From NCBI RefSeq assembly GCF_938010505.1, contig NZ_CALLVP010000035.1, positions 1 through 13,737 of the forward strand: a stretch of DNA of 13,737 bases. The letters run 5' to 3'. This stretch comes from an uncultured Veillonella sp. (GTDB lineage Bacteria > Bacillota > Negativicutes > Veillonellales > Veillonellaceae). Both the position numbers and the translations under genes were made by a program. Under the pieces are notes generated by a model, which saw only the letters and a program-made list of their open reading frames with translations, ran no database searches and was not told where the DNA came from. This document shows, in pieces, positions 1-7,602 of this stretch. The first letter of the stretch is position 1; each line of letters starts with the position of its first letter.

Positions 1-830
1 TCGATAGGAAGTTCTGTTTCGAAGACTTCCTCAGCAGGGCCTGTCATGAGCACCGTGCCATCCTCCAAGTATGAAATATGCAATGTACCTAAATAGAGTT
101 CCACATCTACTTCGCGGCCTGTTAAACCCTTTTCAAAGGACATAACGGCAGAGGCACAAGAGCCTGTTCCACAAGCTAAGGTAGCACCAGCGCCGCGCTC
201 CCAAGTGCGCACCTTGATGTGTTTGTCGTTTACTACTTCAATGTAGTTTACATTTGTGTTAGCAGGGAAGGCATCGTGCTTTTCAAGGATTGGGCCTTGT
301 GTTGTAACAGGAGCCTTTGTAATGTCATCGATGAATACCTCCGTATGAGGTACGCCGAGCAATACGGAGCTTACCGTTACGGTCTCACCGTTTACATCGA
401 GGTCTATGTCGATAACCTTATCCATGGTTACATTCATAGGAATATCTTGGGCTTTGAAAAATGGTTTGCCCATGTCTACAGTAACTTGTGTGACTATTCC
501 GTTTTCGATAGTCAAGGTAGGCTTCATTACGCCTGCCAAGGTTTCGATGGTGAAAGTTTCCTTCGTAGTTTGACCGTGTTCATAAGCGTATTTTGCAAAG
601 CAGCGAATCGCATTACCGCACATTTCTGCTTCACTACCATCGGAGTTGATGATACGCATGCGCACATCACAAGTTTCGGAAGGTACTAGGATGGCAAGAC
701 CATCGGCACCAATACCCGTACGACGATCGCAAAGGCGGATAGCGAGGTCTGTGTAGTCTTTAGAAGTCCCTTGTGGGTCGGCAAATAGGATGAAATCATT
801 GCCGAGACCATGCATTTTTGTTAATTTCAT
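1..830 (-). CDS. dapF: Diaminopimelate epimerase, 3' end cut by window edge
   Basis: Cytosolic PLP-independent racemase that converts LL- to meso-diaminopimelate, the last step before lysine and the cross-linking residue of peptidoglycan. Reading the minus strand from 830 gives about 276 residues with no stop before base 1. The family is usually 270-290 residues, so only the last few are missing. The N-terminus MKLTKMHGLGNDF is typical. Both catalytic cysteines are present: Cys71 in the MCGNAIRC motif (bases 618-620) and Cys220 in ACGTGSC (bases 171-173), one in each pseudo-symmetric half. The start is fixed by AGGAG (complement of 836-840) five bases upstream of ATG. The gene is divergent from ptsI and has a short hairpin-bearing leader (separate entry). 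Identity is firm. Confidence 0.97.
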   Translation of the reverse strand, partial: MKLTKMHGLGNDFILFADPQGTSKDYTDLAIRLCDRRTGIGADGLAILVPSETCDVRMRIINSDGSEAEMCGNAIRCFAKYAYEHGQTTKETFTIETLAGVMKPTLTIENGIVTQVTVDMGKPFFKAQDIPMNVTMDKVIDIDLDVNGETVTVSSVLLGVPHTEVFIDDITKAPVTTQGPILEKHDAFPANTNVNYIEVVNDKHIKVRTWERGAGATLACGTGSCASAVMSFEKGLTGREVDVELYLGTLHISYLEDGTVLMTGPAEEVFETELPI

Positions 831-851
831 AAAGTCTCCTATCAATAAGTA

Positions 852-881
852 AGACTTTCACCATGAAGCCCGTGAAAGTCT
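852..881 (-). promoter_or_regulatory. Hairpin in the dapF 5' leader
   Basis: A perfect 10-bp inverted repeat: AGACTTTCAC at 852-861 and GTGAAAGTCT at 872-881, with a 10-base loop. It lies in the dapF leader 21 bases upstream of the start codon. In the transcript the downstream arm ends in AAAGTCT. That sequence is also complementary to the AGACTTT running from the ribosome site (AGGAG) to the dapF ATG, so two exclusive folds are possible. No U-run follows, so it is not a terminator. The repeat is seen directly; regulation is inferred. Confidence 0.5.
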
Positions 882-907
882 CAGATGCATATAATTATAT
901 ATTCTAT

Positions 908-916
908 ATTATATCA
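908..916 (-). promoter_or_regulatory. Probable dapF promoter, extended -10
   Basis: Read on the minus strand this is TGATATAAT, a consensus TATAAT (908-913) with the TGN extension. The -35 position at 931-936 reads TCATTT, which is poor, as is common with an extended -10. Transcription would start near 901 and give a leader of about 70 bases containing the hairpin at 852-881. Confidence 0.5.
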
Positions 917-1018
917 TAAAAGGGCCTTGAAAATGAGATGTTTGTTGCTTTATTGTTTAACAGAGAAATGATAAAATAAATAGTAATGTAGTTAATCGTA
1001 ATAGAAAGAGGAACACAT

Positions 1019-2746
1019 ATGCGAATTCAAGGGATTTCTGGATCTCGTGGCGTTGCAGTAGGCAATGTATATAGATATATTCAAGAGGAAATTGTCATTC
1101 CTGATTACACCGTGGCAGAGGATAAGGTAGAAGAGGAAATTGGCAAGTTCGCAACGGCTATGGCATCTACCTTAAAACAATTGGACACTATTCGTCAAAG
1201 AGCATTGGATGAAATGGGGCCGGAAGAGGCGGCTATTTTTGAGGCACACATGCAAATCGCTCAAGACCCATCCTTGTCTGACGGAATCAAATCCCTTGTT
1301 GAGTCTAGCCGCATGAATGTTGTAGCGGCCACGTCTCAAACAATTGAAACCTTTGCAAATATTTTCCTCGGTATGGAAGATGCCTATATGCGTGAACGCG
1401 GTGCAGATATTAAGGATATCGGCGATCGTTTGATGCGCAATATGTTAGGTATGAACCCTCGCGGTTTGTCCCATATTTCTGGCGAAGTTATCTTGGTTGC
1501 ACAAGACTTAGCTCCATCTGATACGGCTTCTCTCGATAAAAATGTGGTAAAAGGCATCGTCACTGCGGCGGGTGGCCCTACATCCCATGCGGCTATCATG
1601 GCTCGTACGTTAGAGATTCCTGCTGTTATGGGCATTGGTGATATTGAAAGCTTCGTAGATGGCGACAAGGCAGTCGTTCTTGGTACCGATGGTATCGTAG
1701 AAATCAATCCATCTGATGAGGATTGGACGGAGTATACAAATCAAGCGTTGGCGTTCCAAGAGGAATTAAAACGGTTGCGCGAATCTGCTAATCTTGAAGC
1801 TACTACCACTGATGGTCACCATGTAGAATTATTTGGCAACATCGGCAAAGCGAAAGATGCTAAAAATGCGCTCATTATGGGGGCGCAAGGTATCGGTTTG
1901 TATCGTACAGAATTCCTATATATGGAAAACGACGAATTGCCTACAGAAGATGTACAATTTGAAGAATATAAAAAGGTTGCTCAAGATATGAAGGGACAAC
2001 CAGTTATCATTCGGACTATGGATATCGGTGGTGACAAGGAATTAAAATGCCTTGATTTGCCAAGTGAAATGAACCCATTCCTAGGATATCGTGCCATTCG
2101 TATTTCTTTAAATCGTCCAGACATCTTTAAGGTACAATTGCGTGCCTTGTTACGAGCTAGTGCATTTGGTGATATTCACATCATGTATCCTATGATTGCT
2201 TCCGTTGAGGAAGTGAAACAAGCAAATGCTATGCTTGATGAATGTAAGGCGGAGTTGGCGGCTGAAGGAAAGGATTTCAACAAGTATATCAAGGTTGGCA
2301 TCATGATCGAAGTACCTGCGGCAGCTGTTATATCTCCAATTCTTGCTAAATATGTAGACTTCTTTAGTATCGGTACGAATGATCTTTGTCAATATACTTT
2401 GGCGGTAGACCGTATGAATGAAGCAATCGGTAGCTTGTATCAACCATTGCATCCAGGGGTGTTACGTCTTATTAAACACGTTATTGATGCCAGTCATGAA
2501 CAAGGTAAGTTTACAGGTATGTGTGGTGAGCTTGCTAGCGATCCTATGGCGACCATGATTCTATTAGGCCTTGGCCTCGACGAATTCTCCATGACTGCTT
2601 CTTCGATTCCTCTTATTAAAAAGATCTTGCGTTCTGTTTCCAAAGCAGAATGTGAAGAGGTGGCAAATAAAGCACTTACTATGGACACAGCAGAAGAAAT
2701 TACAGAATACGCTAAATCTGTGTTAGCTGAAAAAAACTTATTATAA
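1019..2746 (+). CDS. ptsI: Phosphoenolpyruvate-protein phosphotransferase (PTS enzyme I)
   Basis: Cytosolic first enzyme of the sugar phosphotransferase system: it takes phosphate from PEP onto its own histidine and passes it to HPr. The length of 575 residues is full for the family. Residues 1-250 hold the HPr-binding and phosphohistidine domains, with His190 in GGPTSHAAIMAR. Residues 260-575 form the PEP-binding barrel, with RTEF (Arg296), RTMDIGGDK (Arg332), the metal-ligand region around Glu431, GTNDLCQY (Asn454-Asp455) and catalytic Cys502 in GMCGE. GAGG at 1008-1011, seven bases before ATG, supports the start. Its own promoter in the dapF-ptsI spacer is not clear. ptsH follows after 169 bases with no obvious terminator between, so some read-through is likely. 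Confidence 0.98.
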   Translation: MRIQGISGSRGVAVGNVYRYIQEEIVIPDYTVAEDKVEEEIGKFATAMASTLKQLDTIRQRALDEMGPEEAAIFEAHMQIAQDPSLSDGIKSLVESSRMNVVAATSQTIETFANIFLGMEDAYMRERGADIKDIGDRLMRNMLGMNPRGLSHISGEVILVAQDLAPSDTASLDKNVVKGIVTAAGGPTSHAAIMARTLEIPAVMGIGDIESFVDGDKAVVLGTDGIVEINPSDEDWTEYTNQALAFQEELKRLRESANLEATTTDGHHVELFGNIGKAKDAKNALIMGAQGIGLYRTEFLYMENDELPTEDVQFEEYKKVAQDMKGQPVIIRTMDIGGDKELKCLDLPSEMNPFLGYRAIRISLNRPDIFKVQLRALLRASAFGDIHIMYPMIASVEEVKQANAMLDECKAELAAEGKDFNKYIKVGIMIEVPAAAVISPILAKYVDFFSIGTNDLCQYTLAVDRMNEAIGSLYQPLHPGVLRLIKHVIDASHEQGKFTGMCGELASDPMATMILLGLGLDEFSMTASSIPLIKKILRSVSKAECEEVANKALTMDTAEEITEYAKSVLAEKNLL

Positions 2747-2829
2747 TTTTGTATATATAAATTATATTTGTTTTTAAGACATTGCCAGATAACTAATGGT
2801 GGGACTACTAGTCATCATATTAAATATAC

Positions 2830-2859
2830 TTGAATTGATACGCTTATAATTGATACAAT
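2830..2859 (+). promoter_or_regulatory. Probable ptsH promoter
   Basis: TTGAAT at 2830-2835 and TACAAT at 2854-2859, separated by 18 bases, with a TGA just before the -10 giving an extended -10. Transcription would start near 2866, inside the ptsI-ptsH spacer, so ptsH probably has its own promoter besides read-through from ptsI. This rests on sequence match only. Confidence 0.45.
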
Positions 2860-2879
2860 ATATCTATTAGAACGTATGG

Positions 2880-2903
2880 GATAGGCTTTGCCTATCGCGA
2901 TAG
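2880..2903 (+). promoter_or_regulatory. Overlapping hairpins just upstream of the ptsH ribosome site
   Basis: Two structures share bases. GATAGGC (2880-2886) pairs with GCCTATC (2890-2896) across a TTT loop. CTATCGCGATAG (2892-2903) is a 12-base perfect palindrome overlapping the first one's 3' arm. Both sit directly before the AGAGG of ptsH (2906-2910). No U-run follows, so this is not a terminator. It could be an mRNA-stability element, a translation-control element or a protein site. Confidence 0.35.
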
Positions 2904-2915
2904 AAAGAGGTTATC

Positions 2916-3176
2916 ATGAAAGAATTAACAGTAGAAATTACTAACGAATCTGGTTTACATGCTCGTCCTGCTACAGCCTTCACACAATTGGCTGCTAAGT
3001 TTGCTTCCAAAGTGACTATCGCTGCTAATGGTAAAACAGCAGATGCTAAATCCATCTTAACTGTATTGACTTTGGGGGCTACAAAAGGAACATCCGTTAC
3101 ATTGACTGCTGACGGTGCTGACGAAGATGATGCACTCGCTGCATTGAGCGAATTCTTAACAACTAACCACGATTAA
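2916..3176 (+). CDS. ptsH: Phosphocarrier protein HPr
   Basis: Small cytosolic phosphocarrier that accepts phosphate from enzyme I on a histidine and hands it to sugar-specific EII components. At 86 residues it has family length. The active-site motif GLHARPAT places the phosphohistidine at His15. Ser46 in DAKSILTVLTLGA matches the site used by HPr kinase/phosphorylase in Firmicutes-type regulation, so the protein may also signal carbon state; a kinase gene is not in the window. The start has AAAGAGG about five bases upstream. A strong terminator follows 12 bases after the stop. The gene lies after ptsI, whereas the common order is ptsH-ptsI. Confidence 0.98.
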   Translation: MKELTVEITNESGLHARPATAFTQLAAKFASKVTIAANGKTADAKSILTVLTLGATKGTSVTLTADGADEDDALAALSEFLTTNHD

Positions 3177-3188
3177 TATGGGAATAAT

Positions 3189-3220
3189 AAAAAGGACTCT
3201 ACATTTGTAGAGTCCTTTTT
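3189..3220. terminator. Bidirectional terminator between ptsH and csoR
   Basis: A perfect 14-bp stem with an ATTT loop (3203-3206). The GC core is GGACTCTAC/GTAGAGTCC, flanked by A5 on the left and T5 on the right. It can therefore end transcription from ptsH (plus) and from the convergent csoR-type gene (minus), whose stop codon it overlaps. Confidence 0.93.
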
Positions 3221-3497
3221 ATTTACCCATATTTGCAAAGCGCTCTACAGCTTTTGTAAAGTCGCTAATGGTTTTTTCCACGTCACCATGTTCGATACCA
3301 TCTCGTACGCAGTGGTTGATATGTCCTTCAAGAATTACTTGTCCTACTTTATGTAGTGCAGACTTAGCTGCATTAATTTGGCTCAACACATCTTCGCAGG
3401 GAATGTCTTCTTCTATCATTCGATCAATAGCTTGCACTTGACCTAAGATTTTACGCAATCGACGATGTAGATTTTCTGAATCCATACACTGTTTCAT
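3219..3497 (-). CDS. CsoR-type metal-sensing transcriptional repressor
   Basis: A 92-residue all-helical repressor of the CsoR/RcnR/FrmR family, which releases DNA when its sensor site is filled. The body HRRLRKILGQVQAIDRM (11-27) is the family's first helix. Sensor residues are Cys34 in IPCED, His59 and Cys63 in EGHINHC, with the Cys-x24-His-x3-Cys spacing of Cu(I)-sensing CsoR; Asp79 stands where CsoR usually has Glu. Extra Cys4 and His11 near the N-terminus could alter specificity. The start is the ATG at 3497, four bases after GGAGGAG. An in-frame ATG at 3527 lies upstream of that SD and is unlikely. No copper ATPase or chaperone gene is nearby, so the target is unknown; copper is inferred from the residues only. 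Confidence 0.85.
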   Translation of the reverse strand: MKQCMDSENLHRRLRKILGQVQAIDRMIEEDIPCEDVLSQINAAKSALHKVGQVILEGHINHCVRDGIEHGDVEKTISDFTKAVERFANMGK

Positions 3498-3534
3498 TTT
3501 TCTCCTCCATAGGCATGTTTTTATCATCTCATAT

Positions 3535-3564
3535 ATTATACTCTATCTAAAGTTTGTAATACAA
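3535..3564 (-). promoter_or_regulatory. Probable csoR-type gene promoter
   Basis: On the minus strand: TTGTAT (complement of 3559-3564), 18 bases, then consensus TATAAT (complement of 3535-3540). The start point would be near 3528, about 30 bases before the ATG. The G/C-tract operator typical of copper CsoR proteins is not visible here. Confidence 0.55.
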
Positions 3565-3734
3565 CTTAATAAGTATACCTAATATGCATTAATCGGTATA
3601 TATAGATGTATATATATTATCGTGCTATGTAAGACATATTATATATATTTGTAGTATGAGTGGTCTTAAAAACTAGTGTTTTACATATCTTCTTCTTGAT
3701 TGATGTGATACAATACATTTAATACACTTTATGT
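3565..3734. other. AT-rich divergent spacer without gene
   Basis: Central part of the 333-base spacer between the divergent csoR-type gene and the glycosyltransferase. It is rich in TATA runs and holds no convincing ORF, RNA gene or long inverted repeat. An extended -10-like TGATACAAT at 3707-3715 may be an additional promoter for the plus-strand gene. Confidence 0.5.
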
Positions 3735-3763
3735 TTGTATATGTATATAAGGTATTGTATAAA
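3735..3763 (+). promoter_or_regulatory. Probable promoter of the glycosyltransferase gene
   Basis: TTGTAT at 3735-3740 and TATAAA at 3758-3763 with a 17-base spacer. The start point would be near 3770, giving a leader of about 60 bases to the ATG at 3831. Confidence 0.5.
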
Positions 3764-3830
3764 TGGCTAGATTATAAACCTATATTTACATGTGTTTATA
3801 CTACAGGCCTTTAAGAAATAGGTGAAAGAA

Positions 3831-4637
3831 ATGAAAGTATTTCGCTACCTTCGAAATCTAGTTGTGTTCGTGGTGGTCATGATTTTGGCTATGTTTATCT
3901 ATGACGGATACCACAGCTTTCAAGGGACAAATCGTGAAAGTAAAGCTCACACACTTGTTGAAAAACGAATAGAACAAAATGAAGACACGCTCAGTCGTAC
4001 GGATCGAATTATACGCCTCTTTACCTTCAAGGATAAAGTGGAAATAGCTCTAAATCAGCGTATTTCAAAAGAGCATTGGGTAAAAGGGGAGGTTATTCCT
4101 GAATATACAAAAAATGCACTCATTGCTATTGAAGATAAGCGGTATTATAAACATGGAGCCATTGATGTACTCGGTATTATTCGCGCTTTTTACACGAATA
4201 CCATAGCAGGTGAAACGCTGGAAGGCGGTAGTACTATTACGCAACAACTCGTAAAAAATCTTTTCCTTTCATCAAAGCGCATCATGAGTCGTAAGGTAGA
4301 AGAGGCGATTCTCGCTAGTGAAATGGAACATTACTACTCTAAGGAAGAAATTCTAACTATGTATTTGAATACCGTATATTATGGTCATAATTATTATGGT
4401 ATCTACGAAGCAGCTCACGGATACTTTGGGACGAGTCCCAGTCGATTAACATTGGGGCAAAGCGCTTTACTCGCAGCATTACCTAATGCTCCGTCCTATT
4501 TAGATCCTTATACGAACTATGAAGGGGCTAAGGCACGACAAAAATTGGTGCTAGAACAAATGGTAGACCAAGGCATGATTACACGAGCCGAGGCAGATTA
4601 TGCGTACGAACAAGAGCTGGGGCTAGTAGAAGAATAA
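3831..4637 (+). CDS. mtgA: Monofunctional peptidoglycan glycosyltransferase (GT51)
   Basis: Polymerises lipid II into glycan strands on the outer face of the cytoplasmic membrane. The chosen start gives 268 residues: a short basic N-terminus, one membrane anchor (about 8-24), a linker, and one GT51 domain (about 90-230). First catalytic Glu101 is in IAIEDKRYYKHG, then GGSTITQQLVKN (132-143), and second Glu157 in RKVEEAILASE. No transpeptidase domain follows, so it is not a class A PBP. AGGTGA at 3820-3825 fits the ATG at 3831; a GTG at 3822 would add three residues but lies inside that SD. The gene stands alone between its own promoter and a terminator. The family is certain; the symbol fits its monofunctional architecture. 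Confidence 0.9.
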   Translation: MKVFRYLRNLVVFVVVMILAMFIYDGYHSFQGTNRESKAHTLVEKRIEQNEDTLSRTDRIIRLFTFKDKVEIALNQRISKEHWVKGEVIPEYTKNALIAIEDKRYYKHGAIDVLGIIRAFYTNTIAGETLEGGSTITQQLVKNLFLSSKRIMSRKVEEAILASEMEHYYSKEEILTMYLNTVYYGHNYYGIYEAAHGYFGTSPSRLTLGQSALLAALPNAPSYLDPYTNYEGAKARQKLVLEQMVDQGMITRAEADYAYEQELGLVEE

Positions 4638-4649
4638 TTTAATATGTTT

Positions 4650-4700
4650 AATAAGCTATGTCGTGTATTAGATTACATGATATAGCTTATTTTATATTTA
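4650..4700 (+). terminator. Terminator after the glycosyltransferase gene
   Basis: An 18-bp stem (4650-4667 with 4674-4691, three G-U pairs, 6-base loop) with the core AATAAGCTAT/ATAGCTTATT, followed by a T-rich tail. It starts 12 bases after the stop codon. The stem is AT-rich, so efficiency may be moderate. Confidence 0.75.
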
Positions 4701-4731
4701 GATAGTTACATTCCGAAAAATATTATATAAA

Positions 4732-4776
4732 TGTATAAAAATAATGCTTGCATTTATAATTATACAGGTGTATACT
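4732..4776 (+). promoter_or_regulatory. argGH promoter with candidate ArgR box
   Basis: TTGCAT (4748-4753) and TATACT (4771-4776) with a 17-base spacer form a good sigma-A type promoter. An 18-base imperfect palindrome at 4749-4766 begins TGCAT and ends ATACA around an AT core. That resembles the arginine-repressor box and covers the -35 and spacer, where a repressor would block polymerase. A weaker half-like copy beginning TGTATAAAAA lies just upstream at 4732-4749. The promoter is seen directly; ArgR control is inferred from the pattern and the downstream genes. Confidence 0.6.
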
Positions 4777-4797
4777 ATTTTTTGTCAGAAGGAGAAA

Positions 4798-4845
4798 ATG
4801 CCTGTCGGTGATAGAAGATACCACGGTGCTTTCACAATTATCTGA
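4798..4845 (+). CDS. Possible 15-codon leader peptide before argG
   Basis: ATG at 4798 behind AGGAG (4790-4794) opens a short frame, MPVGDRRYHGAFTII, that stops 52 bases before argG. It begins about 15 bases after the predicted transcript start and contains two adjacent Arg codons (AGA AGA, 4813-4818), which would suit sensing of charged tRNA-Arg. Against it: the SD-to-ATG gap is only three bases, and no terminator hairpin with U-run lies between the ORF and argG. Chance is a real possibility. Confidence 0.3.
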   Translation: MPVGDRRYHGAFTII

Positions 4846-4897
4846 TATTGTATTGATTATATGAGTCTAAATAGATAGTGGTTTGTGAGGTGTTATC

Positions 4898-6109
4898 ATG
4901 GGTAAAGCAAATAAAGTAGTACTCGCGTATTCTGGTGGTTTAGATACTTCTGTTATTATTCCTTGGTTAAAAGAAAATTATGGCGCTGAAGTTATTGCTG
5001 TGTGTGTAGACTTGGGCCAACCTGAGGATTATGAGGCTGTTGAGAAAAAAGCGATCAAATCCGGTGCTTCTAAAGCGTATATCGTTGACGCTAAGGAAGA
5101 GTTTGTAAAAGATTATATTTGGCCTACTGTAAAAGCTGGTGCAATCTACGAAGGTAAATATTTATTAGGTACATCCTTTGCGAGACCTTTAATCGGTAAA
5201 ATCCTTGTAGATATTGCTGAAAAAGAAGGTGCTGATGCAATCGCTCATGGTGCGACTGGCAAAGGTAATGACCAAGTTCGTTTTGAGTTGACTATCAAAG
5301 CATTGGCTCCTAACATGAAAATCATCGCTCCTTGGAGAGAGTGGGATTTGAAATCCCGTACAGACTGCATGGAATATGCTGCTAAACATGACATTCCAGT
5401 TATAGCTACAAAAAAACATCCGTATTCCATGGACCAAAACGTATGGCATTTATCCCATGAAGGCGGCGATCTTGAAAATCCAGCGAATGCTCCTAAAGAT
5501 GATGTGTATTTGGTAACACATACACCTGAACAAGCTCCAGATGAAGCTGGTTATGTAACTGTATCCTTTAAAGAAGGTGTACCTGTAGCCGTAGACGGTC
5601 AAGAAGGCACCCCATTACAAATATTAGAAAAACTCAATGAAATCGGCGCACATTATGGTGTGGGCGTTGTAGATATCGTTGAAAATAGATTGGTAGGTAT
5701 GAAATCCCGTGGTGTTTATGAAAACCCAGGTGGCTCCATCATCATGTATGCTCATAGAGAACTTGAATACCTTTGCTTAGATAGAGCTACATACCACTAC
5801 AAAGAACTCATTGCTAACAAATACGCCGAACTCGTATATGATGGCATGTGGTTTGCGCCATTGATGAACGCATTACAAGCGTTTGTTGATGAAACTCAAA
5901 AAACTGTAACCGGTGAAGTAAAACTTAAATTGTACAAAGGAAATATCATTTCTGCGGGCAGCACTTCCCCATATTCCTTGTACAGCGAAGATTTCGTAAC
6001 ATTTGAAGAAGATGATGTATACGATCAATCTGATGCAGAAGGTTTCATCAACTTGTTCGGTTTACCTCTCAAAATTAATGCATTGATGAAAGAGAAAGCA
6101 GGTAAATAA
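4898..6109 (+). CDS. argG: Argininosuccinate synthase
   Basis: Cytosolic enzyme that joins citrulline and aspartate with ATP to argininosuccinate, the penultimate step of arginine synthesis. At 403 residues it is full length. The N-terminal ATP-pyrophosphatase loop AYSGGLDTS spans 10-18, the second nucleotide/citrulline segment [14 protein letters not shown] spans 117-130, and [14 protein letters not shown] (177-190) matches the conserved aspartate/citrulline region. GAGGTG at 4887-4892, five bases before ATG, sets the start. Its stop overlaps the argH start by one base (TAATG), so the two are co-transcribed and probably translationally coupled. Confidence 0.98.
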   Translation: MGKANKVVLAYSGGLDTSVIIPWLKENYGAEVIAVCVDLGQPEDYEAVEKKAIKSGASKAYIVDAKEEFVKDYIWPTVKAGAIYEGKYLLGTSFARPLIGKILVDIAEKEGADAIAHGATGKGNDQVRFELTIKALAPNMKIIAPWREWDLKSRTDCMEYAAKHDIPVIATKKHPYSMDQNVWHLSHEGGDLENPANAPKDDVYLVTHTPEQAPDEAGYVTVSFKEGVPVAVDGQEGTPLQILEKLNEIGAHYGVGVVDIVENRLVGMKSRGVYENPGGSIIMYAHRELEYLCLDRATYHYKELIANKYAELVYDGMWFAPLMNALQAFVDETQKTVTGEVKLKLYKGNIISAGSTSPYSLYSEDFVTFEEDDVYDQSDAEGFINLFGLPLKINALMKEKAGK

Positions 6110-7536
6110 TGGCTAAATTGTGGGGCGGGCGTTTCACAAAAGGCACTGATAAAGCGGTAGAGGATTTTACATCCTCTATCGCTTTTGATGCGCGGATGTA
6201 CGCCGAAGATATTGCAGGCAGCAAGGCACATGCGACAATGCTGGCAAAACAAAATATTATTTCCGAAGCAGATCGAGATGCAATTATAGCAGGTTTAACA
6301 AAAATTAAAGGGCAAATCGATGAAGGGGAATTCCCATTTTCTGTAGCTCTTGAAGATATTCACATGAATATTGAAAAGCGTTTAACAGATGATATCGGTG
6401 AAGCCGGTGGTCGTTTACATACAGGTCGTAGCCGTAATGATCAATGCGCAGTAGACTTGCACATGTACGTGCGTAAAGCTGTTGTGGAAATGGGCGAGCT
6501 CATCGTAGATATGCAAAAGGCCCTCCTCGAAACAGCTGAAAAATATAGTGATGTTATCATGCCTGGCTATACGCACTTACAACGGGCTCAACCTGTATTG
6601 TTTGGGCATCATATGATGGCCTATTTCTCTATGTTGGAACGTGACTTTGATCGTTTGTTGATGGTCTTCAAACATGCTGACATCATGCCACTTGGGGCCG
6701 GCGCTTTAGCTGGTTCTACGTATGGCATTGATCAAACGTACACACAAAAACTATTGGGATTCTCTCGAATTTACGAAAATAGCATGGATGCCGTATCTGA
6801 CCGCGATTACGTAGTTGAATTCTTGTCCTTTGCATCTTTAGTGATGATGCACTTGAGTCGTCTTAGCGAAGAGTTGATTTTGTGGTCTACCAATGAGTTC
6901 AATTTTATTGAACTTGATGATGCTCACTGCACAGGTTCTAGCATCATGCCGCAAAAGAAAAATCCTGACGTATGCGAACTGGTTCGTGGCAAAACAGGAC
7001 GTACCTATGGTCACTTGTTAGGCCTTTTAACTACGTTGAAAGGATTGCCTCTTACATACAACAAGGATATGCAAGAGGATAAAGAAGGTATCTTCGATGC
7101 TATTGATACAGTACACTTCGCATTGTCCATTAATACGGCTATGATTCGTGGTATGAAGGTCAATGGGGCGCATATGAAAGCAGTCCTTGATGACGACTTC
7201 TCTAATGCCACGGATATGGCAGATTACCTTGCAAAAAAAGGTGTCCCATTCCGTGAAGCACATGAAATCGTAGGTAATGCGGTGCATCATTGTATAGAAA
7301 AAGGTTGTGTACTCCTTGATCTATCCGTAGAGGACTTCAAAGCTATTTCCAACTATTTTGATGCAGATATTCTTGACGCCATCTCCATCGAAGCTTGTGT
7401 TGCAGGTCGTAATAACTACTCTGGTACGGCTCCAGAATGTGTGGAACGACAACGTAATAATGGTAAAATTATTATCGCTGCTGAGGAAAAGCAAATTGCT
7501 GAATGGAAAGCAATCGTTGAATCTGTAGAAGAATAG
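6109..7536 (+). CDS. argH: Argininosuccinate lyase
   Basis: Splits argininosuccinate into arginine and fumarate in the cytosol, the final arginine step. The length of 475 residues is usual. It belongs to the fumarase/aspartase superfamily: GGRLHTGRSRNDQ (100-112), GYTHLQRAQP with catalytic-region His156, and the mobile serine loop GSSIMPQKKNPD at 276-287. The start overlaps the argG stop by one base and has only a weak AGG upstream, consistent with re-initiation. A large nested-hairpin terminator follows about 65 bases after the stop, closing the argGH operon. No other arg gene is in the window. Confidence 0.98.
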   Translation: MAKLWGGRFTKGTDKAVEDFTSSIAFDARMYAEDIAGSKAHATMLAKQNIISEADRDAIIAGLTKIKGQIDEGEFPFSVALEDIHMNIEKRLTDDIGEAGGRLHTGRSRNDQCAVDLHMYVRKAVVEMGELIVDMQKALLETAEKYSDVIMPGYTHLQRAQPVLFGHHMMAYFSMLERDFDRLLMVFKHADIMPLGAGALAGSTYGIDQTYTQKLLGFSRIYENSMDAVSDRDYVVEFLSFASLVMMHLSRLSEELILWSTNEFNFIELDDAHCTGSSIMPQKKNPDVCELVRGKTGRTYGHLLGLLTTLKGLPLTYNKDMQEDKEGIFDAIDTVHFALSINTAMIRGMKVNGAHMKAVLDDDFSNATDMADYLAKKGVPFREAHEIVGNAVHHCIEKGCVLLDLSVEDFKAISNYFDADILDAISIEACVAGRNNYSGTAPECVERQRNNGKIIIAAEEKQIAEWKAIVESVEE

Positions 7537-7602
7537 ATTCTATTGTGGAATAATCATTGGATAAAATTAAAGAATAGTTATCAATAAAATCTGAAAAAAA
7601 TA

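Noticed and set aside
219..689. 156-codon plus-strand ORF
   Set aside because: Antisense to the well-supported dapF, with no ribosome site and a composition typical of a shadow frame.
763..865. Short minus-strand ORFs in the dapF leader, including one overlapping the dapF start
   Set aside because: They lack ribosome sites and are of a length expected by chance.
872..885. GTGAAAGTCTCAGA nearly repeated at 11986-11999
   Set aside because: A 13 of 14 match in 13.7 kb on two strands is expected by chance, and the contexts are unrelated.
3498..3527. Longer 102-residue start for the CsoR-type gene
   Set aside because: The upstream ATG precedes the GGAGGAG that serves the inner ATG; translation from it would read through the SD.
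4798..4897. T-box-like ACCACGG segment in the argG leader
   Set aside because: The leader of about 115 bases is too short for a T-box, no TGGN bulge context is present and there is no terminator pair.
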